A stretch of DNA of 64,000 bases from Gerris lacustris. Taxonomy: Eukaryota > Arthropoda > Insecta > Hemiptera > Gerridae. The notes beneath the pieces are model-generated. The model was given only the letters and a program-made list of their open reading frames with translations. It was not told the origin of the DNA and made no database searches. Position numbers and translations under genes: made by a program. Where the stretch lies: positions 65,523,144-65,587,143 of the forward strand of contig OX578276.1 in assembly GCA_951217055.1 (NCBI GenBank). The letters are read 5' to 3'. Shown piece by piece: positions 9,093 to 22,609 of this stretch; within the stretch, counting starts at the first letter, position 1; each line of letters starts with the position of its first letter.

Positions 9093-12000
9093 AACTATTT
9101 TCTGCTAGCTAAAAACGGAGAATTAAGCAGTTTTTTTTTTTTTTTTTTAAATTTACAACATCTTTACATTGAAAATATTTTTATTTACCAACAAATAAGT
9201 TTTTTTTGGTAATAATGACAAGGTAAATAACATTTTTTTCTGGAAACTTTTACCGGTCCATCATAAAGTATTAGCATGAATTATTACATAATTTTATTTT
9301 AGGCCTAGCTGTTATAGGCTGATAGACATTTTTTGAGTATATTAAACTCATAAAACAAATAAAAAATACAATGTTATGATGGATTTTTAAAACAGACTAC
9401 AGTAAGACTAATAATTTTACCAAGTTTCAATTCAATACCCAATAACAGTTTTAAGCAAACCATTCATTAGTTATTTTTGTTTTTCTTTAATTTTTTAACC
9501 AAAGCAAGGAGGTTTGGACTAGTAATTAGGAATTTAAGTATACACTCACTCTCACTTGATACCCCACTCGAAAATTATAAAAATAATTTAAAACCCTTGC
9601 CACATAAGCAAGCGCGGCATGCGCTTATTAAATTTTTAACTTTCCCATGTGAGGGTTAAAAAGTTGCGTCAGTGGTTTGAAATTTCAACTCTCTAGCTTG
9701 AACAGTTCAGGGGATATGAAATAAAAGCGACAGACAGACAGATACATCATCATTGGCATAAGTGTTTCGAGGAGGATCAACAAAACCCTAAAAAGAAAAC
9801 AATTGTATAATTTACCTCTGATGTACAGAATTTATATTATACCACTAAGGTAAAATTAAAACATTTATATATAAAAACACAATTTATTTACAAAAATCCA
9901 TATAGCTAATATAATAATATTATATATATAGTGAATAGTATATATAGTGATAAAGTACAATTAGATACAAATGATTAATATATACAATACCATACACGAT
10001 CCTTTAATGTAAAATACACTTACACAAAAGGAAATATTTCAAATATACATGTTTCTGTATTATCAACAGAAATTTAAATGCATATGAAAGATAATTTTGA
10101 ATGCCAAGTAAAAAGATGAGGAAAGATAGTTATTTAAGAGAGTGGATTGAAAAAAAATGTTCGGTATTTTAGTCAATAAAATAAAATGTAAGTCTATTCA
10201 AGCAACAGATTAAAAAAGTTATTCTTCTAAAAAAAAAAGTTTTTTTTTCATGCAAACCTCTTTTCTTGGTTGTTTAGTTTCACACCTCTATAATAGTTTA
10301 TTATTTATATACTTTTTTTAAAGATTGACTGAATAAAAATGTTTATAACTTACTTATAAAGGTCTAAGCCAACCTTTTCTGGCTATATTAATACAATAAA
10401 AATATATGAGTAAATAACCGTCGCATATAGTATATTAATATTGGGTAGAGTGAAAATAGGTTGTGGATTTCATTTTATTTACTTTTTGTCTTTTAATTAA
10501 CATTAAGCAGATTATTATAAATGCTGAAAGAATTGGTTATGATGTCTTTGCACAAAGAGGGGGAAATCATTAAAGTGAATGAATTTTCCTGTGGAACCAA
10601 ATCTTAAAGCCACGACACTTGACGATTTGTAATCTCTCTTGAGTAGAATTAACTTTTTCCCAGAAGCTATACAACCATTTAATGGAAGACATCATCAAAC
10701 TTCTAAGGTTGTTAACTTAAAATTATATATTATGTAACTGTTAATTATGAATTAATAACTAACACTTGATAAATGTTACAGTAATGATTGTGATTAACTA
10801 TTAAACTGTTTATACATTCTTTGTTTCATTTGGAATTTTTAATAACAGGTTCTTTATTAGTTTTTTATTAAGGCCCTTTCTCTTTTATTCTTGTATGCAA
10901 TATGTCTTGGAAGTAATCTATATAAAGCTTTTTTATAAGTGCTCATTGACAGCTCCAATACATAAATACAGTCAAACAAAACCTTTGCAGGTGTTGTTTT
11001 TCTAATATTCCTTATAGAAAATTAATAATAACTGAAGGCCCCCAAAACTGCAAATAAATTATTTTATTACATTTATAGTCAAGAAAACCAATATGAAATC
11101 AAAGTAGTATCAGCTATTATCATAGGCATGAACTAAAGCTCCTAATGAAAATCTGTACTCAAACTATGTCAATATACATAATATACATATGTATAAAATA
11201 TAAGCTAGTCAATTTATATCTTTATAATAACTATAAAGGTAATACATATATATTGTAAATAAATATGAAGCTTAGTTCAGCCCTTTCCAAGTTTACTTTT
11301 TTTAAACATGGTACACTTATTCTCCAAAATCACCTTAAAATATAATTTTACATCAATTTTATTTATATTGTCTACATTTAGGATGCAACATACAGGTTTA
11401 AGTGAAAAAGACACTACAGTTTTCAATGATTAAAAAAAGTGGGTTTCTGCCAATAAATGAGGTTTTTTGATCTCCAGGTACCACCAAGAGAGTAAAATTA
11501 CACATTTTGTAGTCTTTGACTTCAATGTTAAATTTATCGCAAACCAAAAGGATAATTGGTAAAACTGCTTTATCTGACCCAACTTTCTTTCTTTTCATGT
11601 CTGATTTTGATATTTTTAATTGTTATTTTTTTACTTAAAAAAAATCTCCTTTTAGACATTTCAAAGTGATGTTCCTTTGTCCAAAAGTTAATTTGTAAAA
11701 GGAATAAGAATTATCTCTCCAGAGTATAGACATAATATTCCTCCCTCCTTGGTCTGATTAACTGATAAAACAAAGAAATATTGTTATTTTTATATTCATG
11801 AGTAATGATGTTACTTTGGCCAAAAGTTATTTAAAAAAAAAAAAAAAGTAAATAGGAACAAATTAAAAAAAAATCAATAGCCTGAAACCTACATCTAAAC
11901 ACCGATAATGAGTTCAAAACTCAGAGAGGTGAGACACGTTTCACACAGTTGATCTTATCAAGAAGATCCCCCATTTTTTAATAATCTAATTGTGTTCTTC

Positions 12001-12366
12001 AGGACAACAAAAAAAATACTAAAATCGGCAAAAAGGGTCAGATGCAGCAGATTTACCAGTTAATCGCTTTTGATATAATATATGTTATGTACAGTCCTTT
12101 ATCATAAAGAACGGCAGTTTACACAAATATATTTAACATACCCATAACTATTTTTATAGGCATCAGAAACAGAGAGGTTAACTTTACAGAGCCAGCTGGA
12201 AGACAGAAGTAAAATATGAGTAGGATTATTTATTAATTTGTGGATTAAATCTTGCCAAATCAGTTTTGATTAAATCAATTCCACTCAACATATCTTAATA
12301 TACACCTTTTAACACTAAGTTGAAAAGTCAGACATCAAGTTACACAAAAATGAACTGATTTTTCAT
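9093..12366. other. Intergenic stretch between repeats and the PHAX 3' end
   Basis: AT-rich, with no supported gene. A probable retroelement-tail repeat lies near 9470-9770, containing GTTGCGTCAGTGGTTTG and GACAGACAGACAG. A TTTATT near 12226 would read as AATAAA for the minus-strand PHAX transcript. Confidence 0.4.
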
Positions 12367-15300
12367 TTACTCAACTTGCATATCATTAGTCTTGGCAAGG
12401 AGTGCCGAGGTTTGGTCTAATAGAGTGGCAGTACAAAGATGGGGTGAAGGTGGACTAGACGGAGCTACAGGTGAGGGTGGTGGTGTTCTCACAACTCTTT
12501 CTAATTCCAGCTCTCCTCGACTTTTCAACTCTGGTAATCCTATGGCAAACACACACAATTCTTAGTCATTGCAAAATATTTATATATTATATATCCAAGT
12601 ATTGAAATAATTCAAACCTTAATGGTGAGTCAAAGAATCGATTGATTTTTTTTTTTTTTTTTTTTTTTTTGTTTACTACTTCTATTAAATAATATAGTTC
12701 TCAAAACTTTTAATACATTTTTTAAGGGTTTACTATAAAGAACTCTATAAGTAGGAATTTTCTTATTGATGGCGGAGGTGTAGAAATAAAAACAGTAGGA
12801 CACTAATTCATATTTGATTAATATGCTAATTCATATTATCTTCAATATACTACTGAAGATGGTTTTAGGAAAAACTGAAACGTATTAAATACAAATAAGT
12901 GTCCTACTGTGATTATTTCTACACCTCATCCACATCAATAAGATAATTTCTACTTATAGAATACAAGGGTATATCATATTAATGATTAACCTCTACATAA
13001 ATAACTCTGTTGTAGCCTAGTTAAGAAAGAAAGAGGAACTCACAGACTTCTAATATGGCATAGACCTAGGCTGGAAAACCACACAACTTTTAACCTTGGG
13101 ATGTACAAGGATGAACAAAATTAATAGAAACATTCAGGATGTATTAAGATGCAGTAAGGATCAATGCTATCGACTCAATTCATAGGGCTTGTTATTTGTT
13201 GTAAATGTTAACAAATTAGATATAAACTACCAATATTCATTTATTTTATGGGCCTGGAGATCAGGTGTTTTATGAATATACTTTTGCGGCGATATCTATA
13301 TCTCATCTTTTACACACACATTTTTGTTTACAACAAAAAACGTTTTTAATATTATAGAGGGATATATTTTTGTCAGGCTTTCAAAGCAGAGCCACAATAG
13401 GGGACTTTAATTCAAAAGATTTATGAGCGTAGATAAATTGTAACAATAATGAGCAACAACCTTAGTATAACTAAATTAAGTAAACAAGAATATTTCTAAT
13501 TAAAACAAAATAAAGTAGGCAGGAAGTCCAGCTAACAAATACAAACCTTTCTTTTTCTTAGATTTTTTTTTATTGGATATCCTCGGTTTGACATCATCTT
13601 GGAATATTTCCTTAAGTTGGCTCTGAGTCAAATCTTTATCTACATGAAGTAAATAAAGAAATACTCCTCCAGATGTTCTTTGCCGAGTCCTATTCTAAAA
13701 AAAAAAAAAAAATATATATTATTTATTGCAAAAACACAGATGTTACCAATGTTTTTATAAGAAGAAATAAAACATGATTTAGAAATTCGTAATTATAATA
13801 TGGTAAATTAATAATCACTAACTTTTAAAAATAATTATAATAATAGAGGTAGGTGGTGATTTTAAATTCAACAACTTTAACTTGAACACTTCCAAGCAAA
13901 CCTGGCTCTTTACTAGAAGGATGTACATGTTGCTACTGCTGTGATTATTATTAAAAATGAGGAACGTTGTGAGCCAGGCCTACGTCAATACTAGATAATG
14001 TCCTGGACTATCCAGAGGAAGAGGTTGATATCTAGCATGTGAAATAATAAAATATTTTATGATATAAAATGTCAGATGGCATGTCCATACGGCCTCCTTG
14101 CCATGTGCCTTCCTTTGTTCATGGCAAATGGCACAATTATATCAAGTATGGCACATGCCAAGCAAGACATCCACATCACACTAGGCAGTGCCATTTGGCA
14201 TAGTGTGGACACGGCTTATGACTCTGTGGAAATGAGAATGCTGACTAACTGGCTAAAATGGGCACTCTCTAACCTCTACCAGGAACCAGATAAATACATG
14301 AGTAAAACAGCAAACCTTGTGGCATAAACTAAACAAATGGTCCACTAATCTCTCAGAACCTAGTTGCTCTTTTTTGCACGACCACGATTACCAGGCGGCC
14401 CACTTAAATTGCAGCATGCTTCAGCCTACGGAACCAATTAATACAGTCCGCAAATCTAGTTTTTTTATCGCCCTTTGAGGCCTGTAAGCGGAGGCCTCCG
14501 CAAAAAAAAAAAAAAAAAACAGTGCCTGGGGGTCTGTAAAAGGAGATCTCCGCGGAGGAAAAGTGACTGGGGGCCTGTTAGTTGTGATGCATTTTTTCTT
14601 TGTATTTTTCTTTTTTTTTGAGACCCAGAACTGTTTACTAAATGATATTTAGCGTTTTCTAGTAGTTGTCCAAGGTACTATGAACCTTGTAAAAGAGTCT
14701 TATAGATAGAACTATGGGTATCTAAAGGAAATAAGAGGGATATAGCCATAAAGCTATAGTTATTATAGTTAGCTATTAATTTTCTACGCTTTCCGTCATA
14801 ATAACTAAGTTTTTTTTTATTTTGATCTTTATCATTGTGACGATATTTTAGTAATATTTTAACGAAATGTTTTTTTCCAAAATGATATAAAGTAGGAACC
14901 CGTTAATACGGACAAATTCAGGCACAGGGGCGTCCGGATTAGTGGGATTTCCAGCGAGGGTTTTAAAGAATAACCTTAAATACTTAATAAAAAAAAATGT
15001 ATGTTTAGGTACTGTATACATATTAACATAAGTATGGATAAATTAAATCTACAGAATGAACGTAAAATGTAATTACATATGTATGTGAATGAACATACAT
15101 ATGCAAATTCTTATCAGTTTACAACAATTAGCTAGATTGAGCACTACATCTTTTAAATTTACATTTTTCAGTGCATTTTCTAAGTATTCATTGTACACAC
15201 GGTTAGCGAGAATGATCGTAAGAAGTGTTTTGCGATATAATTACCACGAGTCCAGATTTACAGGGTCCACCCTGTAAATCAAGAGGGTGGACAATAAAGA

Positions 15301-18300
15301 GGATTTAACTCACCCAAAAAGTGTAAAATACCTCCTGATGGCAATTCTCAAATCACTTTTGCTGTCGGCATATTTAATACACATTTTTGGTCACTTTGGT
15401 ACTTTTTATCATCTACCCAAAGCCCAAATCTTTTAATTTTATTATGATTTGGTTGATATTCTTTAATTTTAATGGTTTTTAAGATATAACGTAAGTAGTG
15501 GGGTGAGCCAAAAGTGGGATAGTTTTGATGCAAGATAGAAAATGGGTCATTAAAGAGGCCCTGGGGTTTATCATTGAAAAATAGACTTTCTCCCCAGGGC
15601 ACTTATTCAAAACCAAGTCAGTCCTCAAAAGGTTTGTTGAATTAACTTACTATATACATTGTTTGAATAAAGCTAAATAAATATTCAAGAAAATAGAGCC
15701 AATGACTAACTCACACTACCCAAAAATTCTTATCTAAAAAAATGGATAAACATACATCTAAATAAACAATAAAGAAGATTAATAATACACTGATCTTATC
15801 ACTGAACCAGAGAGGAATAATCAAGAAGATTATGACTGATCTGATATTAACCACTAGTCAAATATGTTGCCTAGAAGCCTCTCTTCTTAGGCTAATAAAC
15901 CTTTTAAGGTCAGTCTTACGACACCATGTCATCAGTATATACCTTTTTTTTTATGTAAAGAAACAAATTTTAAGCCTAAGGATTTAGTTCAGTACCAATA
16001 TTGGGGCAATTTAAATGTAGCAAAAACTATGAACGTTATGAGAATACTTCAAATGACAGAGAGAAAGGAGGGTAACGCGTCGCTTGACCTTCAGTTGCAG
16101 CATGGTGATAGAGTAAAGTGCACAGACACTTGCTAGGTTGATTTTGTTGGTAAAAAATCAGTTTATTATTTTTCTACTAGTTAGGTTGTGTTAGCTTTTG
16201 ATTTGATTTTGTTTCATTACAATTAATAATAGAACATAAAATAGTTATTTTATTATCAACAGTACTTTTATTGTACATTTATGCAATTTTAAAGATTTAT
16301 TATTTGAAGACATTTAAAGCAGGGTATATTACTTATCTAATATTGAAGGAATCAAGTAATCTTATGCACTGTTTAAGATTATTTAAAAAATCAGTCTCAG
16401 ACAAGTCAGAGAGACTTTCTCATATACGATTTCATAATTACCAGTGTTTTATTAGTTTTCATAGGTCCATTTAATTATTATTGAATATTTTATCAAAATT
16501 TATCATAAAAATAACTGACCTCTCTCCTTCCGCGTTTAAATCTATTTCCCCAGGAAATAGATTTTTCCCGGGAAAACGGCTTATATCATTCATTAGATTT
16601 GTATTTAAATGGACTACATTATAAATTTATGGCAAATTTTTTAATCAAAATCGTCAGAACCTTGTTCGAGAATTCTTTTTTTTTTTTAAGAATTATTGTG
16701 GGAAGGTGCCCCAAAATTAAAAGCTAAAATTCATTTCTCAAGGTCGCGTCAGGGTATGATTTTTCTGAACGATTATGCCAAATTTAGTCAAAAATAGCCC
16801 AGTAGTTTAGGCTCCAGGCGTCTGCACAGACATTTTTAAAAACCACTTTTTTGGACTCAGGGGACCTCAAAACATGTAAATCCATCAAAATCTCAAAATC
16901 AAATTTTCTCTTGAGATTTTGAAATCAAAATTCTTTCTCTTTACATAAGGAAGTAAAAAAGCTCAACTAGCCCCGCCCTATCCTACCCATAGACTTAGTA
17001 TAGTTATCATTTTTACTTAAAATTAATGCCAATCCATTTGAAATTTAAATAATAAATATTTTTAATCTAAAGTTGAAACCCAGGAGTATATTATAGCATA
17101 ATTACTTTGTATGCACAGTCCTACTTTTCTGGCCCATGACATACAACAGACTGTATAATACGTTTCTCAAAATAATAAATTTTAGACACCCCTTTTCTAT
17201 AACTTGAAGGAAAAACCATCTGATATCATTAATTCAAACATCTACAATTGAATCAAAATATATTGACACCTTTATTAGGAGGCCTCCATTTTTCTCTATA
17301 TTTCTAGTTTTTCTGTACAACAAAACGGCTTTTCTCTTCCCGATTACTGACACAGCATTGTCTGAAAAACAAAAAATAATATATAATAATAAATCAATAC
17401 AATCTAATCATAAATAGTCCAGTCAACAAGTACATTTTGCCTTGCAAAAGGTCATAAAAACTTCTTTTTTTTTTTTTTTTTATTGTATGTACCTAGACAT
17501 TAGTTAAAAACCCAAGTTTTTGACCTCCTAGACCCTGTGCTAACCAAAATAAGCGAAATTTAAGTGTTTTTTTTTTAGTTTTTTCTTTAAAAGTCTTTAC
17601 CTATATGTCCTGAAAAAAAGTGTTCTTACCTTTCTTGTAGAGCACTAAATTTGTAACAATTTTTATACACCACATTTTTTCATAAACCCCATACTTTCCG
17701 GAATATAGAGCTTCAAAGATACAATATTTTTTTTGAAAATATCAAAAATAACATCTTTTCTGAGGACGAAAGGGGTTTATTTTTGTTATCCCACCCCTCC
17801 CAGTTAGATTTTTTGGGTATATTCTACCTATGGAAGTACAGATAACCACCACTAACCACTACTACTACTAACCACTAGTAACTAACACTAACCGCCACTA
17901 ACCAACAATAAACTAAATTTTCGGGGTTTTTTGTTCATCCTTTCTTGTAGAGCACTAAATTGGGAACAATTTTTATATTTCACATTTTTTTCTAAACTCT
18001 ATATTTTCCGAAATATAGAGCTTCAAAGATGCAATATTTTTTTTGAAAATATCAAAAATAACATCTTTTCTTAGGACGAAAGGGGTCTATTTTTGTTATC
18101 CCTCCCACCCACAGTGATTTTTTGGCTATATCCTACCTAAGGAAGTACAAATAACTACCACTAACCTCCGCAACTTGGGTGTTGCAGATATTAAAAAAAG
18201 TTTTATGACCTTTTGCAAGGTAGCCCCTTATTTTTAATACCTGTCGACTGGACTAAAACTATTAATTTCAACCTTTTTCTAATTAGTTTTTTTATAAAAC

Positions 18301-21300
18301 AAGTCTGCATTCAGAGGTTCATTTATTTAAAATAATATTTTATTTAATAATCTACACCGCAAAAAATGTAACTTACAAATTAGTCCTTGATTTTTCTCAT
18401 GCAATTTTTTACAGATATCCTTAGCAACTTCTTCAATAGTATTGTTTTCAGTGACGGCAAGAGGAGCTAGTCTTTTAACATGTGTGCCTCGAAAATTCCG
18501 TAAGTCAGATTTACTCCTAAAATAATAAAAGTAAACTAATAGACAAATAATATAAATATTGTTATGGGTGAATCTAATTTAAAGTGCTATTTTGGAATCT
18601 AAAATTGGACTTAGACTGAAAATTTTGACTTTTTTTTAAAAAAATGCAGGAAAAATTATGGAATGTTCTCGGACTAATTTCAGATATATTGCAGCATACG
18701 GGACAGATGGGAAATAATTTTTTAAATTTTTAGGCCGGAATTAAGTTTATTTAAAACATGGTAATTAAGCCACGTGAATTACACATTTTCGTGCACGGTT
18801 GTTACATTTCACACTTTAAGAATATATTTTGGTCAGTAGTTTAAAATCAAAATCCAATTTTAATACACCATTAAATAGCACTCTTAAAAGCCTAAACAAT
18901 GAACTATAACTTAACCTAAAAAGACTTTAATAACATGCACGGTAATTACGTTTAAAAGGGTACGTAACTGGAAGAACAATCGGAATTAGCGCTAGCTCCC
19001 AACTGAAGGGTTCAGCTCATCCCCTATCAACTGTTGCTAGAAAACCAGTGTTGCGGCATTGCAAAAATCTCTCGCCACTTAAAATCTCCCTGCCACAACC
19101 AGAGTAGGGTCACATTTATATAATGCCACGGTAATTACATTTTTTTAAAGGACAAACTTTAACTTGAAGTTCGGTTTAGTAATAATTTATTATTTTTAAT
19201 AACTGACACATATTTTAATCCTGGTAGGACCCTACTTCAAAATTATCCAATAAGTTTTTGAATAAAATTATTAATGTACGAGCAAGAGTGAAGTGAATAA
19301 GAACAACTGACTTGGTTGAGGACAGCCAAGGTTGTTACAAAATTGCCTTTTGAAATTTTTTGAAGCGATTAAAATTAAGCGGCGCATTATTGTTTTGCTT
19401 GGTTTTAGTTCTGTAAGCTTAACTGAGTTACCATGAAGAAAAATCCTGTCAATTATGTGAAAAACGCTCCAGTTATTCATCTAGGACATGAAAATTGCAC
19501 TTTAAATTGGAATCACCCTTAAAGGGGTATTAGGACAATAAAAATAGAACTGAGTTGAGAGTTCAGATTAAGAAAAAGAGGAGACAGTGAGGAAGAGTGA
19601 GTTAAAGATATGGAAGATTGAGAAATTCGAGTTAATGTAGCTTGAAACATTTAAGTGGCAAGACAACTTCTCCTTCATAATTCAAACAAAAAGGTTTGAG
19701 GATGTGTGTACCTGGAGTAGGCAGAAAGGATCCAAATGTGGTCTTATTGCTAGGCTAGGTCTCCCTGCCCCCTACTACTACTAATGCTCTTACAGTTTAT
19801 GGGCTCATCAGTGCATTAACCTATTGTAGGAACAAAATTAATTCTGCATACATATTTATTCCAGATTTTAGAGTTTAAGGTAAAGTCAGCCTTAGGTTTC
19901 ATAGACCTAAAGCATATAGACATATATAGACATAGACATTGTTGTTTGTCTATAGACATTGTTAGGGCTTTCATTTTTTTTTTAATTAACCTTTTAATGC
20001 ATATTATGACAACACGTTTTCAGGATACTAAGCTCTACTATCACAGTTTTGAAGTTTTATGTTCAGATTATTTACACAATGTATCAAGAAAGTTCTGTTG
20101 ATTTGAATCCAGTCCGCAGGTGAGCCTAATGATAATTATATAAAGCACTTTAACTAGGCATCCCGATGCTTTAACATCAAAGCAAGTATTAAGATAATTT
20201 ATCATGGAGAGTCTTATGTCTCACAGATAAAATTATAAGTAAAACGTCCAAAAGTGGGTATGGAATAGAGAGTAGGGGTCTTTTCTGTTAATCCCCCCCC
20301 CACGCCTTCCGGGCGCTTTTTCGTATATACAGGGTTGCACCCTTTAACATTTATGGGGCATTCCAATTTCCCACAACTGCCTAGTGTACAACATGCTGAA
20401 AAACCACTCACTAGGTTGAGCACCTTATTATTTATAGGTATACTTATATAACTACTTTTTCCGACCTCTGTCCAAAACAATACAGATAAAATATCCTTAT
20501 TATTTATTGAAATAAACATATGTTCGTGCGTAAGGTAAAAGTGGACTATATATATGAGAATATAAACAACAATTTGAATTTTGTGATTTGTATAATTGCA
20601 CTAAGTGATACAAGTAAAGTAGTGAGGTGGAAAGTGTCAACCCTCACCATAAGGGCACTACGAGAGACTGACTAACAAAGCCACTAGGGAGCGCTGGCTC
20701 CACTAGTGACGGCGGGCTGACCAAATAGGCCCCGCCCATCTATTCCAAGACGGAACACATATGAAACACTTTTTTTGACCTTTGTTACCAAAACAATGAA
20801 GTGTAGATATTGCTGTTATCTCATTACAGTTTTAAGAGAAAACCTATCAGTTTAATACGTATTAGTGTAATAGACGCTTCTTTGCGTCAAGAGTTTGGAG
20901 TCCAATATTTACAAAGGCGGGTATTGCACCTGACTCGTCTTTGTCCATCTGGCCATGACATGGCATTGTCATTGTCTGACAACTTTATGCACTGTCTTTC
21001 CAATAAGAAATATGAGTTTCAAGCCGTAAGTTGTGTGTTTTTTAACCTTTTACTTTCTTGGAAAATGTGTATTTATGTATGTATCCTAATAAGAAATGAG
21101 GTGATCTACCTAGCACATTGTTTTTTTAGCTTTCTGTGCACTAGACAGTTGTGGAAAATCGGATTGCCCCATAAAAGTAAAAGGGTGCAACCCTGTATAT
21201 GCGAAAAAGCGTACGGAAGGCATGGGGGGGGGGGGGGGGGGGGAGGATTAACAGAAAAGACCCGAGAGTAGTGGAGTAGGAATACTGGGGGTTGCTCACT

Positions 21301-22609
21301 AACTTTACAACATTATCCTATAATTACACCCCTAAAAATACCTCAACTGCCCCGCAGCTTTTCAAAACTACTATTATAACTGTATCACTTCACTACACAA
21401 AATCGTATGCTTGTATCAAGTTAAATAAAACTTTACATGCAGATTTCAATAATAGATTACCCCTAGAATAGATGATGATATTGTCTTTTTAATTTATACC
21501 ACATTGCAACTTAATTAATTACGTTTTACTCAAGATTGCCAGGTGTAAATAGGTTTTACTCACAGTCAAACAAAAAAAGCGGTGCATCTTTTGTTAAATT
21601 TAAGAAGCTTTTTTCATTTATACACATATTGTTTTTGTGATTAATAAAAGAATAGAGGAGGATAATTCCGGACCACTAATCGTGTAAGTTTGGAGAGTAT
21701 GTCCACTCTTAATATAAAAGGACTAATAAATAGGGTCCAGTGCAAAAACAAAAAATGTTGGTGCCTGGGAAAACTCAAGAAGACTGAACTGAACTGGACC
21801 ACTAATACTCTAAATGGTCTTTTATTAAACCAATTAATTAAGTTTTTATTAAACTTTCAGTTACAGGTTTATCCTAACATTAAATCCTATACTCACAAAG
21901 GCAGAAAAAAACGTAAGTAAATATGGCTAGTGAATCTTCTGTTATTGACACACAATAGTACAACTAAATTTTTATGAGGTCCATATGTTGTACACTTTCT
22001 CAAATTTTAAACTACGAAAGAATCAAATAGGTAATTAAAGCATGAATATTTTACATATTTACACTATATCTTTGTTGCTAAATATATAAAAGTAAAAAAC
22101 ATCTATAAAACAAGACAAGTAAAAAGCAAAAATAATGGTTTAGGCACCTACTCTTTTCTATGTTCATTTGCAAATTTTGAAGGTAAATACTGGTAAGATT
22201 CAACATGCCTATTGTTGGCATTATGGTATGAATCATTAAGAGAAAAATTAAGTGAAGAACACAGATCTTCTGATATATCTATCTGCCAAACGTTATATTT
22301 GTTTAACGGATTGAAAGGTCTGGCAGGAGGAGGGATTATAGGTCCCTCGTCGTCCGAACTAAGAGCTTCATCAGCTATGCTGTTGGACCTCTCTTCGAGC
22401 CTCTGGCTGAAGAACGATGTCTCTGGTCTTTTCAAAGGATTATACACTTCCAACTGAAACCAAAAGTCGTGTTTCAGAACGATAAAGGTAAAAACTCAAT
22501 ATTCCAATTAAACATAGCCCAAGGAAAAAATAATATAATAAGCTTTAATACAGACCCCGGCATCATCGTCATCGTCAATGATTTCTCCTTCTTCCTCTTC
22601 ATATTGCAT
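12367..22609 (-). CDS. PHAX: PHAX, phosphorylated adaptor for RNA export (six exons)
   Basis: Coding exons (minus strand): 22609-22556, 22453-22152, 18516-18377, 17361-17270, 13694-13547 and 12539-12367, all with GT-AG introns and compatible phases, giving 302 aa. PHAX bridges the cap-binding complex on m7G-capped snRNAs to CRM1 for nuclear export. Visible parts: an acidic start with EEEEGEIIDDDDD; the conserved RHVESYQYLPSKF block (family RSRQSETYNYLLAKKL); the RNA-binding domain at about 140-222 with APLAVTENNTIEEVAKDI, VIGKRKAVLLYRKT, NGGLLIK and RTRQRTSGGVFLYLL; a lysine-rich basic stretch (KKKSKKKK) near 240; and a proline-rich tail. It is shorter than the 394-aa human protein. The exon-2 start codon suggested by a bare frame scan is really Leu, because exon 1 supplies the ATG. 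Introns 2, 3 and 5 each contain a delimited transposon. Assignment is strong. Confidence 0.92.
12744..12960. mobile_element. 217-bp MITE in PHAX intron 5
   Basis: The arms, about 60 bp each, are inverted: TCTATAAGTAGGAATT, TATTGATG, GAGGTGTAGAAATAA and CAGTAGGACACT on the left are matched on the right by AGTGTCCTACTG, TTATTTCTACACCTC and CTACTTATAGA. The core holds GAAGATGGTTTTAGGAAAAA. Noncoding. Confidence 0.75.
13695..17269. other. PHAX intron 4 content
   Basis: Noncoding apart from short unassigned frames. Contains a region near 14075-14225 in which ATGGCA...GTCCATACGGCC and GTGTGGACACGGC blocks are inverted, suggesting a small MITE. It also has a pogo/Tigger-like terminus near 14886-14955 (CCCGTTAATACGGACA and GGCGTCCGGATTAGTGGGA), and a repeat at 16520-16965 that recurs at 57540-57955. 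Confidence 0.45.
16520..16965 (+). repeat. Interspersed repeat, copy 1
   Basis: Shares a long series of blocks with 57540-57955: ACGGCTTATAT / ATGGCTTATAT, TTTAAATGGACTA, TTTTTTAATCAAAAT, TTTTCTGAAC, AGTAGTTTAGGCTCCA and GCGTCTGCACAGA. The final blocks resemble 3' regions of non-LTR retroelements, but there is no coding sequence. Confidence 0.6.
17416..18254. mobile_element. 839-bp terminal-inverted-repeat element filling PHAX intron 3
   Basis: The left end AGTCCAGTCAACAAGTAC, followed by CCTTGCAAAAGGTCATAAAA, is mirrored on the right by TTTTATGACCTTTTGCAAGG, followed by CCTGTCGACTGGACT. Between the ends lies a direct duplication of about 308 bp (17632-17938 and 17940-18160) sharing CTTTCTTGTAGAGCACTAAA, AATATAGAGCTTCAAAGAT and AGGACGAAAGGGG. 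The host intron is only 1015 bp, so the element makes up most of it. Confidence 0.75.
20276..21263 (+). mobile_element. 988-bp DNA element with 8-bp TSD in PHAX intron 2
   Basis: Terminal repeats begin GGGTCTTTTCTGTTAATCC and are inverted at the right end. They extend about 130 bp, with ACAGGGTTGCACCCTTT and GGGGCATTCC landmarks and homopolymeric C/G runs. Flanks are an exact 8-bp duplication GAGAGTAG (20268-20275, 21264-21271). The core near 20930-21030 reads LTRLCPSGHDMALSLSDNF followed by a GTAAGT donor-like site. That phrase is reminiscent of the N-terminal zinc-binding part of Merlin/ISXO2-type transposases, and an 8-bp TSD would fit Merlin. hAT is the alternative. The frame is too short to be functional. 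Confidence 0.75.

Noticed and set aside
14076..14327. 83-codon plus-strand frame
   Set aside because: Lies in a region with inverted ATGGCA/GGCC-type blocks typical of a MITE; the translation has no domain.
15348..15602. 84-codon minus-strand frame in PHAX intron 4
   Set aside because: No recognisable motif, and it does not fit between the PHAX exons, which join perfectly without it.
20214..20519. 101-codon minus-strand frame and its partner near 21100-21271
   Set aside because: Both are translations of the two inverted terminal repeats of the 988-bp element, including a poly-C/poly-G run, so not a gene.
22212..22457. Plus-strand frame opposite PHAX exon 2
   Set aside because: Antisense shadow of a clearly homologous PHAX exon.
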